This document shows, piece by piece, positions 10,460 to 21,332 of a stretch of DNA of 64,000 bases. Source of the stretch: Paraspadella gotoi (Eukaryota; Chaetognatha); NCBI GenBank assembly GCA_051294375.1, contig CM119264.1, forward strand, positions 27,922,981 through 27,986,980, read 5' to 3'. Each line of letters opens with the position of its first letter. Position 1 is the stretch's first letter. The notes under the pieces are model-generated. The model saw only the letters and a list, made by a program, of their open reading frames with translations. It ran no database searches and had not been told where the DNA came from. Position numbers and translations under genes: made by a program.

Positions 10460-10614
10460 CGAAAGACTAATCTATGTCTAGGTACTTAACACGTTTTTTT
10501 TTCGTCTTCGTGAAGAAAAAAAATCGTCGAGGATGGAATTTCACGCTTCGTGAACTTAAAGCGTCGCCCTTACAACTTTTCGCTTTCTTCACTCTCTCTC
10601 TATCTTTCTTTCTC

Positions 10615-10696
<82 letters not shown>

Positions 10697-10773
10697 TTCT
10701 TACTTTTCTTACTTTCTCTTTCTCTCTTTTTCTTTTTCTAAACTTTTTCTCTCTTCTCTCTTTCTTCCTTTTC

Positions 10774-10841
<68 letters not shown>

Positions 10842-10842
10842 A
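10391..10842. repeat. (GA)n and (CT)n microsatellites in arm A
   Basis: There is a GA run at 10391-10460, CT runs at 10596-10691 and 10780-10830, and CTTTTCTTA-type filler between them. The same order occurs inverted in both other copies. GA and CT blocks on one strand can pair, which would favour hairpins and assembly errors. Confidence 0.95.
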
Positions 10843-11246
10843 CTTCTCTCCCCCCATTCTTCAGTTTCCCTTGTAAAAAGGGCGGGGCCCCTTAAGTTCA
10901 AGGAGCTCCTTCTGACGGGACATTTCCCCCTTAATTCGACTTCGTTATGGAGAATTTGATCGCAAATCGACCCGTGGGAATCTCGAGAGAACAATGAAAG
11001 GCAAGTTTAACCGTCAAGAAAATACTTTGACATACATCTTCAACGACCAACGACCAGTTGTTATATACATACTAACGGACTAATTGTTTTCACTTAATTC
11101 ATTGTGTATTAGTTTTCGATTCGTTGCGTTTGAAATGCGTTTGAAAACAAAGTTTTATTTGGGTTACCACTCGGATCATCTTCCCCTTAATTAATGACCA
11201 TTTCTCTCCGTTTTCTCTCCCCCCCATTTTTTTTCTTTCAGATGTA

Positions 11247-11271
11247 NNNNNNNNNNNNNNNNNNNNNNNNN
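11247..11271. other. 25-N gap at palindrome centre
   Basis: Exactly 25 N interrupt the left flank of the (CCGT)n centre. The flanks (CAGATGTA and ATTTCCAATTTTC) are contiguous in the second version at about 14566, so little or nothing is missing. Confidence 0.95.
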
Positions 11272-11310
11272 ATTTCCAATTTTCACAGAAAACAACTTTA
11301 TTCGCGACGT

Positions 11311-11453
11311 CGCGTCCGTCCGTCCGTCCGTCCGTCCGTCCGTCCGTCCATCCGTCCGTCCGTCCGTCCGTCCGTCTCGTCCGTCCGTCCATTCCGTCCG
11401 TCCGTCCGTCCGTCCGTCCGTCCGTCCGTTCCGTCCGTCCGTCCGTCCGCCGT
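11311..11453 (+). repeat. (CCGT)n spacer at the first palindrome centre
   Basis: This is a tetranucleotide tract of about 33 units with a few interruptions. It lies between inverted arms, and a near-identical tract occurs at 14605-14750. Confidence 0.95.
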
Positions 11454-11889
11454 CGCGAATAAAGTTGTTTTCTGTGAAAATTGGAAATTACATCTGAAAG
11501 AAAAAAAATGGGGGGGAGAGAAAACGGAGAGAAATGGTCATTAATTAAGGGGAAGATGATCCGAGTGGTAACCCAAATAAAACTTGTTTTCAAACGCATT
11601 TCAAACGCAACGAATCGAAAACTAATACACAATGAATTAAGTGAAAACAATTAGTCCGTTAGTATGTATATAACAACTGGTCGTTGGTCGTTGAAGATGT
11701 ATGTCAAAGTATTTTCTTGACGGTTAAACTTGCCTTTCATGTTCTCTCGAGATTCCCACGGGTCGATTTTGCGATCAAATTCTCCATAACGAAGTCGAAT
11801 TAAGGGGGAAATGTCCCGTCAGAAGGAGCTCCTTGAACTTAAGGGGCCCGCCCTTTTTACAAGGGAAACTGAAGAATGGGGGAGAGAGT

Positions 11890-11955
<66 letters not shown>

Positions 11956-12029
11956 AGAAAAGGAAAAGAGAGAGAGAAAAAGTTTAGAAAAAGAAAAGAA
12001 AGAGAAAGAGAAAGTAAGAAAAGTAAGAA

Positions 12030-12103
<74 letters not shown>

Positions 12104-12257
12104 GAGAAAGAAAGATAGAGAGAGAGTGAAGAAAGCGAAAAGTTGTAAGGGCGACGCTTTAAGTTCACGAAGCGTGAAATTCCATCCTCGACGATTTTTT
12201 TTCTTCACGAAGACGAAAAAAAAACGTGTTAAGTACCTAGACATAGATTAGTCTTTC

Positions 12258-12348
<91 letters not shown>

Positions 12349-14005
12349 CACACCGAGATTGGAGTCAGGAGAGAAGCTCACAAGTTGGAGGAGAGATTGA
12401 ATTTTATGAGGTTCACATAAGAAGAAGACCCTCAATTTCAAGGGAAGACTCTGATAGTAAACACCGAGTCAATCTCCTCCAGTCTTCAGCCGCTCTTTCT
12501 TTTTATCTTAATACCTTCTATCCGGTCCTACTTCTTCCCTTTCTTTTTATCTTAATAGTTTACTTTAAAATTGCCCTTTTTTTGGCCTATTCTTCAATCC
12601 TTATCTTTTCTTCTCTTACCTAAATTTCGACGCTCCTTTCATCTTCGTTTTTCTTTCTTTGAATCAATATAGTTTTTGTATCAATGGCTAATTTAGTCTA
12701 GACTTGAACAAGAAATAAAATAAAATAAATGAAAATACCCCGTCCCACCACAGCGACAAAGTCCCCGAACTCTGGATGTACCTTATCGTCCGTGGCGACT
12801 CACTCACCCTCAAACGCAACATCCTGGTGAGTCTCGAGTTCCACCAAAACTCGTTTGTCCGGATGTAACTTCTTCGCCCGTCGGATTTCAAACTTACCAC
12901 ATCTCCTGCAACATCGTGAGTCATCCGCAGATGCCGAGAGAGAACATCACCTGGGAGTTTTTGGGTAAGTTTAGCCGGTGGCGGCAATGGGCAGTTTTGA
13001 TGTTGTCTGTGCTGGTGCTGTTCCTTGTTTTTGGTGTTTGGAATGTGTTCACTCCTTACTGCGAAAAGCTTCGGTTTAACTTAACCTATAATCGCCCTTA
13101 CCTTTCCTTTGATTCCGCTGCCATTGCTGAAAGCCTGAAACATAATTTTCATCTACCTTCAACATTTATGAATCGTTGCCGTCGTCGTCTTGGTCGTCAT
13201 TGCTCTTTTCGTCGTCGCTATCATCGTTGTCATCATCAACCGTCGTTCTCGCCTTCCGTTAATATCGTCGACTTCGTAATCATCATCATTTTTGTCATCA
13301 TTGCCAGAGTTTTCCTCTTTGCCATCTTTGCCATTGTCTACATTGTTGTCACCATTAACATTGTTAACAACCGTAAAAATTATAAACTGTCAAAATGGCC
13401 ATTTTTCTCATTATCGTCATAGTTGCTATCATCGTCGTCACCATTGTTATATTTGTCATTGTCATCATCATCGAGACAATCGTCATTTTCGTCGTTGTCA
13501 TCGTCGTTACCGTCGTCGTCGCCATTGTCGTTGTCGCCATCGGTCGTCGTCGTCATCGTCTTCATCGATTAGCGACGATAAATTCACCGTCACTCAACAA
13601 TGAATCTTGAACGAAGGTTGAAGGAGAGAAAATCGTGGATTGTGAATTTATTGTAAATCGTGAATTATGAATCGTTAAAAAGGGAAGGGTCACGTGACGA
13701 GTGAATTATTGATTTCACGGCGAAGACGAGATGAGGGGAGCGCCGTGAAAGGAAGGAAGGAGGAAGGAAGGGGGAAGACGACGACGACGACGACGACGAC
13801 GACAATGAAGATGACTTTCAATAAAACGACTAATATGCATTAAATTAAATAATCTTAAAAAGACATAGTGAAGGAACAGAGAGCAGGAATGAGGAGCAGA
13901 GATGATCGCATCAACAACGAGAAAGAGAAAGACCTCGCCAGTTTTCATGGCAACTAATTAATTTGTTGTTTTCATAATCCGTTTTTTTCCTTTGTTTTTT
14001 TTTCC
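11454..14005 (-). repeat. Palindrome arm A' (inverted copy of 8711-11310)
   Basis: This is a reverse-complement copy of arm A in the same internal order, ending at the poly-T/A boundary where similarity stops. It shares its indels with the third copy at 14751-17319, so those two copies are closest to each other. No independent gene content was seen. Confidence 0.92.
12754..12964 (+). pseudogene. Inverted, frameshifted copy of receptor exon 6
   Basis: The segment is 211 nt against 212 nt in the intact exon. The acceptor-side CACAG and the GTAAGT donor are kept. One C is missing in the run GAGTTCCCACC (here GAGTTCCACC), which breaks the frame before the Ig4 cysteine. It lies on the plus strand, opposite to the gene, so it cannot be spliced into the receptor transcript as drawn. 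Confidence 0.88.
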
Positions 14006-14023
14006 TTCCTTCTTTTTTTTTTT

Positions 14024-14221
14024 ACATCTGAAAGAAAAAAAATGGGGGGGAGAGAAAACGGACGGACGGACCGACCGACCGACCGACCGACTTTAACGAC
14101 GAACGATCACTTCGCTCATTAATTACGCCAAACGTCTTAATTTTCTCGAACGAGAGGGAAAAAAAAATATGGTGATCAATCATGAGAAAGTCTTATTCCG
14201 AAAAGAGCTTAAAGACCAAAA

Positions 14222-14256
<35 letters not shown>
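14024..14256 (+). repeat. Second palindrome, left arm
   Basis: The sequence from the ACATCTGAAAG word through a (GACC)n run, TTTAACGACGAACG and TTCCGAAAAGAGCTTAAAG to a (CT)n edge is mirrored at 14282-14566. It is separated from that mirror by 25 N. Confidence 0.9.
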
Positions 14257-14281
14257 NNNNNNNNNNNNNNNNNNNNNNNNN
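14257..14281. other. 25-N gap at second palindrome centre
   Basis: Exactly 25 N lie between (CT)n on the left and (GA)n on the right, the symmetrical centre of an inverted repeat of about 235 bp per arm. Confidence 0.95.
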
Positions 14282-14293
14282 GTGGAGAAAAGA

Positions 14294-14366
<73 letters not shown>

Positions 14367-14566
14367 TTTTGGTCTTTAAGCTCTTTTCGGAATAAGACTT
14401 TCTCATGATTGATCACCATATTTTTTTTTCCCTCTCGTTCGAGAAAATTAAGACGTTTGGCGTAATTAATGAGCGAAGTGATCGTTCGTCGTTAAAGTCG
14501 GTCGGTCGGTCGGTCGCGTCCGTCGTCGTTTTCTCTCCCCCCCCATTTTTTTTCTTTTCAGATGTA
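14282..14566 (+). repeat. Second palindrome, right arm
   Basis: This is the reverse complement of 14024-14256, with GA runs next to the gap and then CTTTAAGCTCTTTTCGGAA. It ends in a (GTCG)n run and the CAGATGT word that begins the next (CCGT)n hairpin. Confidence 0.9.
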
Positions 14567-14604
14567 ATTTCCAATTTTCACAGAAAACAACTTTATTCGC
14601 GACG

Positions 14605-14750
14605 TCGCGTCCGTCCGTCCGTCCGTCCGTCCGTCCGTCCGTCCATCCGTCCGTCCGTCCGTCCGTCCGTCCTCGTCCGTCCGTCCATTCCGTCCGTCCG
14701 TCCGTCCGTCCGTCCGTCCGTCCGTTCCGTCCGTCCGTCCGTCCGCCGTC
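14605..14750 (+). repeat. (CCGT)n spacer, second occurrence
   Basis: This is the same tract, with the same interruptions (CCAT, CATTCCGT, GTTCCGT), as at 11311-11453. It is flanked by the same short inverted arms (TTCCAATTTTCACAGAAAAC and its complement). Confidence 0.95.
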
Positions 14751-15184
14751 GCAATAAAGTTGTTTTCTGTGAAAATTGGAAATTACATCTGAAAGAAAAA
14801 AAATGGGGGGGAGAGAAAACGGAGAGAAATGGTCATTAATTAAGGGGAAGATGATCCGAGTGGTAACCCAAATAAAACTTGTTTTCAAACGCATTTCAAA
14901 CGCAACGAATCGAAAACTAATACACAATGAATTAAGTGAAAACAATTAGTCCGTTAGTATGTATATAACAACTGGTCGTTGGTCGTTGAAGATGTATGTC
15001 AAAGTATTTTCTTGACGGTTAAACTTGCCTTTCATGTTCTCTCGAGATTCCCACGGGTCGATTTTGCGATCAAATTCTCCATAACGAAGTCGAATTAAGG
15101 GGGAAATGTCCCGTCAGAAGGAGCTCCTTGAACTTAAGGGGCCCGCCCTTTTTACAAGGGAAACTGAAGAATGGGGGAGAGAGT

Positions 15185-15250
<66 letters not shown>

Positions 15251-15324
15251 AGAAAAGGAAAAGAGAGAGAGAAAAAGTTTAGAAAAAGAAAAGAAAGAGA
15301 AAGAGAAAGTAAGAAAAGTAAGAA

Positions 15325-15398
<74 letters not shown>

Positions 15399-15552
15399 GA
15401 GAAAGAAAGATAGAGAGAGAGTGAAGAAAGCGAAAAGTTGTAAGGGCGACGCTTTAAGTTCACGAAGCGTGAAATTCCATCCTCGACGATTTTTTTTCTT
15501 CACGAAGACGAAAAAAAAACGTGTTAAGTACCTAGACATAGATTAGTCTTTC

Positions 15553-15643
<91 letters not shown>

Positions 15644-17319
15644 CACACCGAGATTGGAGTCAGGAGAGAAGCTCACAAGTTGGAGGAGAGATTGAATTTT
15701 AATGAGGTTCACATAAGAAGAAGACCCTCAATTTCAAGGGAAGACTCTGATAGTAAACACCGAGTCAATCTCCTCCAGTCTTCAGCCGCTCTTTCTTTTT
15801 ATCTTAATACCTTCTATCCGGTCCTACTTCTTCCCTTTCTTTTTATCTTAATAGTTTACTTTAAAATTGCCCTTTTTTTGGCCTATTCTTCAATCCTTAT
15901 CTTTTCTTCTCTTACCTAAATTTCGACGCTCCTTTCATCTTCGTTTTTCTTTCTTTGAATCAATATAGTTTTTGTATCAATGGCTAATTTAGTCTAGACT
16001 TGAACAAGAAATAAAATAAAATAAATGAAAATACCCCGTCCCACCACAGCGACAAAGTCCCCGAACTCTGGATGTACCTTATCGTCCGTGGCGACTCACT
16101 CACCCTCAAACGCAACATCCTGGTGAGTCTCGAGTTCCACCAAAACTCGTTTGTCCGGATGTAACTTCTTCGCCCGTCGGATTTCAAACTTACCACATCT
16201 CCTGCAACATCGTGAGTCATCCGCAGATGCCGAGAGAGAACATCACCTGGGAGTTTTTGGGTAAGTTTAGCCGGTGGCGGCAATGGGCAGTTTTGATGTT
16301 GTCTGTGCTGGTGCTGTTCCTTGTTTTTGGTGTTTGGAATGTGTTCACTCCTTACTGTCGAAAAGCTTCGGTTTAACTTAACCTATAATCGCCCTTACCT
16401 TTCCTTTGATTCCGCTGCCATTGCTGAAAGCCTGAAACATAATTTTCATCTACCTTCAACATTTATGAATCGTTGCCGTCGTCGTCTTGGTCGTCATTGC
16501 TCTTTTCGTCGTCGCTATCATCGTTGTCATCATCAACCGTCGTTCTCGCCTTCCGTTAATATCGTCGACTTCGTAATCATCATCATTTTTGTCATCATTG
16601 CCAGAGTTTTCCTCTTTGCCATCTTTGCCATTGTCTACATTGTTGTCACCATTAACATTGTTAACAACCGTAAAAATTATAAACTGTCAAAATGGCCATT
16701 TTTCTCATTATCGTCATAGTTGCTATCATCGTCGTCACCATTGTTATATTTGTCATTGTCATCATCATCGAGACAATCGTCATTTTCGTCGTTGTCATCG
16801 TCGTTACCGTCGTCGTCGCCATTGTCGTTGTCGCCATCGGTCGTCGTCGTCATCGTCTTCATCGATTAGCGACGATAAATTCACCGTCACTCAACAATGA
16901 ATCTTGAACGAAGGTTGAAGGAGAGAAAATCGTGGATTGTGAATTTATTGTAAATCGTGAATTATGAATCGTTAAAAAGGGAAGGGTCACGTGACGAGTG
17001 AATTATTGATTTCACGGCGAAGACGAGATGAGGGGAGCGCCGTGAAAGGAAGGAAGGAGGAAGGAAGGGGGAAGACGACGACGACGACGACGACGACGAC
17101 AATGAAGATGACTTTCAATAAAACGACTAATATGCATTAAATTAAATAATCTTAAAAAGACATAGTGAAGGAACAGAGAGCAGGAATGAGGAGCAGAGAT
17201 GATCGCATCAACAACGAGAAAGAGAAAGACCTCGCCAGTTTTCATGGCAACTAATTAATTTGTTGTTTTCATAATCCGTTTTTTTCCTTTGTTTTTTTTT
17301 CCTTCCTTCTTTTTTTTTT
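14751..17319 (-). repeat. Third copy, arm A'' (direct copy of 11454-14005)
   Basis: It is nearly identical to 11454-14005 with only scattered single-base differences (for example GTTCACATAAG against AATGAGGTTCAC context). It ends at poly-T, after which unique intron sequence resumes. Confidence 0.92.
16050..16260 (+). pseudogene. Second inverted, frameshifted copy of exon 6
   Basis: The segment is 211 nt with the same missing C as the 12754-12964 copy and the same shortened acceptor flank. Its orientation is opposite to the gene. The shared deletion means one of these copies derives from the other, or both derive from one sequence or read type. Confidence 0.88.
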
Positions 17320-17958
17320 CTCAACGGCTTTTTGCCCGCCCCTAGATAACGAGAGAGTTCAAGGTCGTCACGCTTGGACAGATTTTCTTTCTTCACCTTT
17401 CGCCATCTTTTTTTTTCATCTTTGTCTCTTCATTCTCATTTTCAAAATTTAGCAACCTTCTTGCTTTTTCTGTAGGTATTCTTTTTAGTAACTTTTGTTG
17501 CAGCATTTTGTTTTATTTTTTTCCATTGTGTGTTTTAATCATAGGGTTATTGCATAAAATTCCTTTAGCTCAAAACTTTCTTAGACCATTTATCTTCAAC
17601 TGAGCCTTTTCTTCTCTTATGTCTTAACTTCATTTTTAGCCTTTTTTTTAGGCTCGTTTCATTAATGAGTCCTTTGGCTTCATCCTATGAAAGCAGTTAC
17701 ACCAATAAAGAATTATATATCCATTCATTCAATAAACAAGCAATCTTGTTTCCTGACTTTGGACAATGGACATTGGACAGGCTATAAAAGTTAAAGGCCT
17801 CCATTCCTCTTCCAAGAGAATAAAATAACCCTGCAAGCTTTCCTTTAGTTTTATCCGCCACTTTTTAAACCATTTCATAACTCTTTAAACCATTTCACAA
17901 CTCTGTAAACCATTTCACAACTCATTAAATCATTTCACAACTCTCCACTCTCCCTCAC
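17320..17958 (-). other. Intron 5 unique part with a 20-bp tandem repeat
   Basis: T-rich intron sequence is followed by a dispersed-repeat fragment at about 17690-17860 (TTTGGACAATGG, GGACAGGCTATAAAAG). Four units of AAACCATTTCACAACTC(T) then run from 17868 to 17945, directly next to the exon 5 donor. Confidence 0.75.
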
Positions 17959-18174
17959 CTCAGCAACTTCTTGTCGACCCGTATAACGACGGTGTCGCCA
18001 TCCAGCGACATCCACTTGGCGGGATTCCGCGGGGTGTTGGGGGCGCGTCGCCCGGACGTGACGTTGAAGAATCCCCACGTGAAGTTTGTGACGGGCGGCG
18101 CCGGATTGGCCTGCACTCGGCACCGCACGTGGTAGAACTCTGCAGCGCCGGAGGAGGAGGTCTTTTTGCGGGAT
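17959..18174 (-). CDS. Exon 5: Ig-like domain 3
   Basis: The exon is 216 nt, with acceptor CCCCCTCTTCCAG and donor GTGAGGG, running from phase 2 (one nt) to phase 2. Residues 239-309 open with a Lys/Ser linker, then FYHVRCRVQANPAPP (Cys256, B strand) and TNFTWGFFNVT (Trp271, C strand, flanked by two N-glycosylation sequons NFT and NVT). After a Pro/Asn-rich loop, TVVIRVDKKLL supplies an E-like strand. The F strand continues in exon 6. An alternative acceptor (GCTGCAG, 37 nt further in) would break the phase with exon 4, so the upstream site was chosen. A 20-bp tandem repeat in four units begins directly after the donor. Confidence 0.88.
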
Positions 18175-18528
18175 CTGGAAGAGGGGGTGGCGGATGGGGT
18201 GGGGAAGGCGCGTGAGAGGGATTTGGTGGAGCGGAAGGGGTTAGGAGATTGGAATCTTTATCTCGTTTTTAACAAACTACTATAATAAACTACACTATAT
18301 TTTTTTTAACATAAATGTAACTTTAATATCCTATACTGAATAATATACCCCAATCAGTCACCTTTACCCTTGCGCTAATTCACCTTATCATGAAACTCAA
18401 ACTTTTTTAAATTTAAACTAAAAATAGGAGCATATAAAAAAAATATATGCTAATTATTTTGATAATTGTTACATTAATATTTGTATACTTTTTTCCTTCA
18501 TTGACTTATTTTTACTATAAATTAACCT

Positions 18529-18531
<3 letters not shown>

Positions 18532-18597
<66 letters not shown>

Positions 18598-18602
18598 CCT
18601 CT
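18532..18602 (+). repeat. (CT)n microsatellite beside the exon 4 donor
   Basis: This is a CT run of about 70 bp on the plus strand ((GA)n on the gene strand). It starts a few bases inside intron 4, so it forms the first part of the transcribed intron. Confidence 0.95.
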
Positions 18603-18605
18603 CAC

Positions 18606-18820
18606 TTCTTCTTCCTCTTGTCCTCCTTAAAAGACTGGACTTCGGAGCAATCGGTGAACTTGGGTCCAAACTTGACGTCCATTGATTCGTATCCGCACTT
18701 TGGCGCCGTCGCCGTCAGATTGGCGCCGAATTCCGAGGAGTAGGCGAGGGAGCAGAAGAGTGAACGTCCGTTGTCTCGATGAGAGGGAAGGAGAGAGACC
18801 GTGGCCACGCTTTTGTTGCC
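18606..18820 (-). CDS. Exon 4: second half of Ig2 and basic linker
   Basis: The exon is 215 nt, with acceptor TTCTTCCCCAG and donor GTGAGAGG, running from phase 0 to phase 2. Residues 167-237 contain SVATVSLLPSHRDNG (E strand and E-F turn) and RSLFCSLAYSS with Cys189, which pairs with Cys136 across Ig2. An inter-domain strand (MDVKFGPKFTDC) with two further cysteines (one before and one within this segment) follows, then a Lys/Arg-rich stretch that ends at the splice site. The donor falls inside AAGAAGAAGTGAG. If it were not used, the frame would stop at once with TGA, so splicing is needed for the transmembrane product. A truncated, secreted form by intron retention is therefore possible, but that is inference. 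Confidence 0.88.
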
Positions 18821-19634
18821 CTGGGGAAGAAGAGGAGCGAGTCGACTTAGATGCTTGTAGCTTAGCATATCGAATTATTTTTCTATGTTTCATAAAAGAT
18901 TGTTAGTCCTATAACACTAAATTCGTCCTATTTATATTATTAAAAAGCAAAGGAAAAGTAAGTACTTAATTTGTAAAGAAACTTTTGTACGTTGCTGCAT
19001 AATACATAAATAGAAAGACTATTCTCTTGAGCTTGTTTTAATCAGCACATTAAATGAAGAAAAATCATTTTGGATAATGGAATCTGATGGCAAATAATAA
19101 AAAAAAACAATATTACCTATGTTCTCAACAAAAATATCTAAACTGTTAAACTACAGACCTGTGCAAAAAAATAGACACCCAAAAACATTATGTGAATAAA
19201 TCAAGTAAGATTTGGTTAAAATGAAAAATATTTTAAATTGTTAATTTTTATAGAAAAAGGAACTATTGGTATAAATTTGGTTAATATGTTAAAAATGTTA
19301 AACATTATTGTCATTTGTTATATATTAATAAATATTTAAAAGTTTCAGTGTAACAACTCAATGAACTAATTCAAAAAGTTGCATTGAAAATCGATTTAGC
19401 AGTAAGGAAACTTTTTTTGTTGAGAGAACTAGATGTTATAAAAAGTGTTAAGTTTTGGATCGCTTTAGTGGGTAAAAAAGTGCAATTTAAGATTGAAGAC
19501 TGTCTTCTTTTTTTGCACAGAACTGAATTGCGCTTTTCGTTTCTACACTAAGGGAAGTTAATGAGATACGGGAATGAAAGTAATAACGAGTCGGAATACC
19601 TAAGCCAAATATCGGAAACAGATTATGACGTCTC

Positions 19635-19689
<55 letters not shown>

Positions 19690-20263
19690 GCCTCGTTCCA
19701 TGTTCCGCCCACAGAAACATTCCATTTCTCGATTTTCCTAATTCTTTTGCACCGACTCCCCTTTTCCTAACCTTACGCAAATCGCCCACCATTGCATTCA
19801 CCAGAGGGAAAGTTGCGTATGAAAATTCTAACTGGCATAAACAATATTCCAGCAATGGACATTAATTCATTAAAATAATTAATATAATTTTTGCAGTGGG
19901 CTATATTAAGATAGTGTCAACTATTAAGTATTTCTTTTTGAAGAGAGAACAAAGTTTATTTGTTTGCAAACAAAGGAATAAAAACCCGGCAACTTTGTTT
20001 TCTCTTCAATGTCTATAAACATAACGATATAAAATTTTTAAATTATAAAATAATTTTTTCATATTTTTTATGGCAGATTTAAAATTTACAAAAAAGTTAT
20101 TTCTTTAAAATTGTTAAACCGATAATACAATTTTTACATACAGTAATGTTCATTAGTACAATATTCTTCATTATTTACTTTCAGAATTTCGATTAAAATA
20201 AAATCTATATTTTTCACTCCGCCTTACTTTCCACCCCACCCTCTCGTTCTTCTACGACCTCAC
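18821..20263 (-). other. Intron 3: AT-rich, (CT)n run and a hairpin
   Basis: There is a CT run at about 19634-19687. At 19157-19182 the word CCTGTGCAAAAAAATAGACA resembles ends of Tc1-like elements, but no opposite end was found. A 16-bp inverted pair (GAAGAGAGAACAAAGT at 19940 and ACTTTGTTTTCTCTTC at 19992) encloses a 36-nt loop. Confidence 0.55.
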
Positions 20264-20458
20264 CTTGAAATAACTCCTGACGTTGGTAAGTTCCGTCTCG
20301 TCGTCGTATCTCCATACGAGGGCGGGTCTGTATCCTCCGACGGCCTTGACCTCGCAGGTCAGCGTGGCGTTGCGGTTCTCCTGCAGAGCGCGCGGCGCCA
20401 CGCAACGCGGAGCCGAGATCACCGTCAATCGGACCACCAGCACCCGAGACGCGATGCA
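20264..20458 (-). CDS. Exon 3: end of Ig1 and first half of Ig domain 2
   Basis: The exon is 195 nt (65 codons), phase 0 at both ends, with acceptor CCCTCCGCAG and donor GTGAGGT. Residues 102-166 begin with the closing cysteine of Ig1 (CIASRV), followed by the G strand LVVRLTVISAP and the linker into Ig2. Ig2 shows NATLTCEVKA (Cys136, B strand, overlapping a possible N-glycosylation site NAT) and ALVWRYD (Trp150, C strand). A symmetrical phase-0 exon that runs from the F-strand Cys of one Ig domain to the middle of the next is unusual, because most animal Ig domains are bounded by phase-1 introns. This argues for an old, intron-rich gene structure. The call is strong because the reading frame, splice sites and Ig landmarks all agree. 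Confidence 0.9.
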
Positions 20459-20539
20459 CTGCGGAGGGTAAGTAATTTGAATAAATAATTAAATATTTAT
20501 TTATAAATAAATGACTATGAAAACAAATAAATAAATATG

Positions 20540-20765
20540 GATTAGTAGCTAAGTGGGCTGAAGAGTGCTATCAGCTATCTAGTAGTCTGTGGCTCATAGA
20601 ACGGGGTCCTTGGCTAGAGGGTTTTCCACTACCCCAAGGCCGTCCTCGACCCTCCCTCAGAGTGTACACTATCTGGGACTGATCCCGATGCTTAAGGGTC
20701 ATAAGCTGCTGGCTTAACTCAATGACAATGACCCACAGGGGTGACCTTTAATCAATACCCGACTA
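20540..20765 (+). mobile_element. Possible tRNA-derived SINE in intron 2
   Basis: The segment begins TTAGTAGCTAAGTGGGCTGA, close to a tRNA D-arm/A-box (TRGCNNAGTNGG). It continues GAGTGCTATCAGCT, and GTGGCTCATAGAACGGGGTCC follows at T-arm spacing with a weak B-box match. The body of about 150 bp is GC-richer than its AT-rich surroundings and lies between AAATAAATA-type flanks. No second copy was found in this window, so the SINE call rests on the head only. Confidence 0.4.
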
Positions 20766-21332
20766 CATAAATATAAAATATATAACTAAATAAATGAATA
20801 TGTAATTATTAAACTCCACCAAACTTAGCCTGGAATGTTTAATTCGATATTCAATAGTTTTCCCATTAGCGTCTTTTTATTAATGGACTCACTCGACACT
20901 CGCCGTTCGTCATGGGTTCCACTTTGTAGTGTGAAAGTAATAATCATGGTGATAACTGGATCCTGACTAATTAGTAATTACATAATTTCATTTGCTTTGG
21001 TTTCCCCGCTGATTTATCCCGTAACTGATGCAGCGAATGACAATTTTAAAAATTATCTGTTACAGCCCGTATCGTTCTCATTACATTTTTATTTTCCCAA
21101 GAGTAAAAGCGTATTTTAAACCCCAGTGTACAAAAGATCACTCTGTATATTCACGTGCGTTATTTGAATTAGATTGCAGGGCGTATTAAATTTAATCGAC
21201 GTATCACACCGACCGCGTTTCTCAAAGACGCCATCTATATCGCCTGTTCTAACGCGGTACAAAGGTAATTTACCCACCGTGTATCATCGATCGGTAGCGA
21301 CTTTTTATCTCAATACACTGCATTGTACTCAC

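Larger units (their letters stand above)
8711..11310 (+). repeat. Palindrome arm A (left), carries exon 6
   Basis: The whole segment reappears as its reverse complement at 11454-14005 and again at 14751-17319. It begins in a poly-A run and ends at the (CCGT)n centre. It contains the intact exon 6, (ACG)n and (GA)n/(CT)n microsatellites, and the sequence GTCACGTGAC near 9026. Relative to arm A the other copies show homopolymer shortenings, for example CCCACCCACAG to CCCACCACAG. Confidence 0.92.

Noticed and set aside
19157-19182. Tc1-like terminal repeat
   Set aside because: Only one end-like word was found; no inverted partner, TA duplication or transposase within 2 kb.
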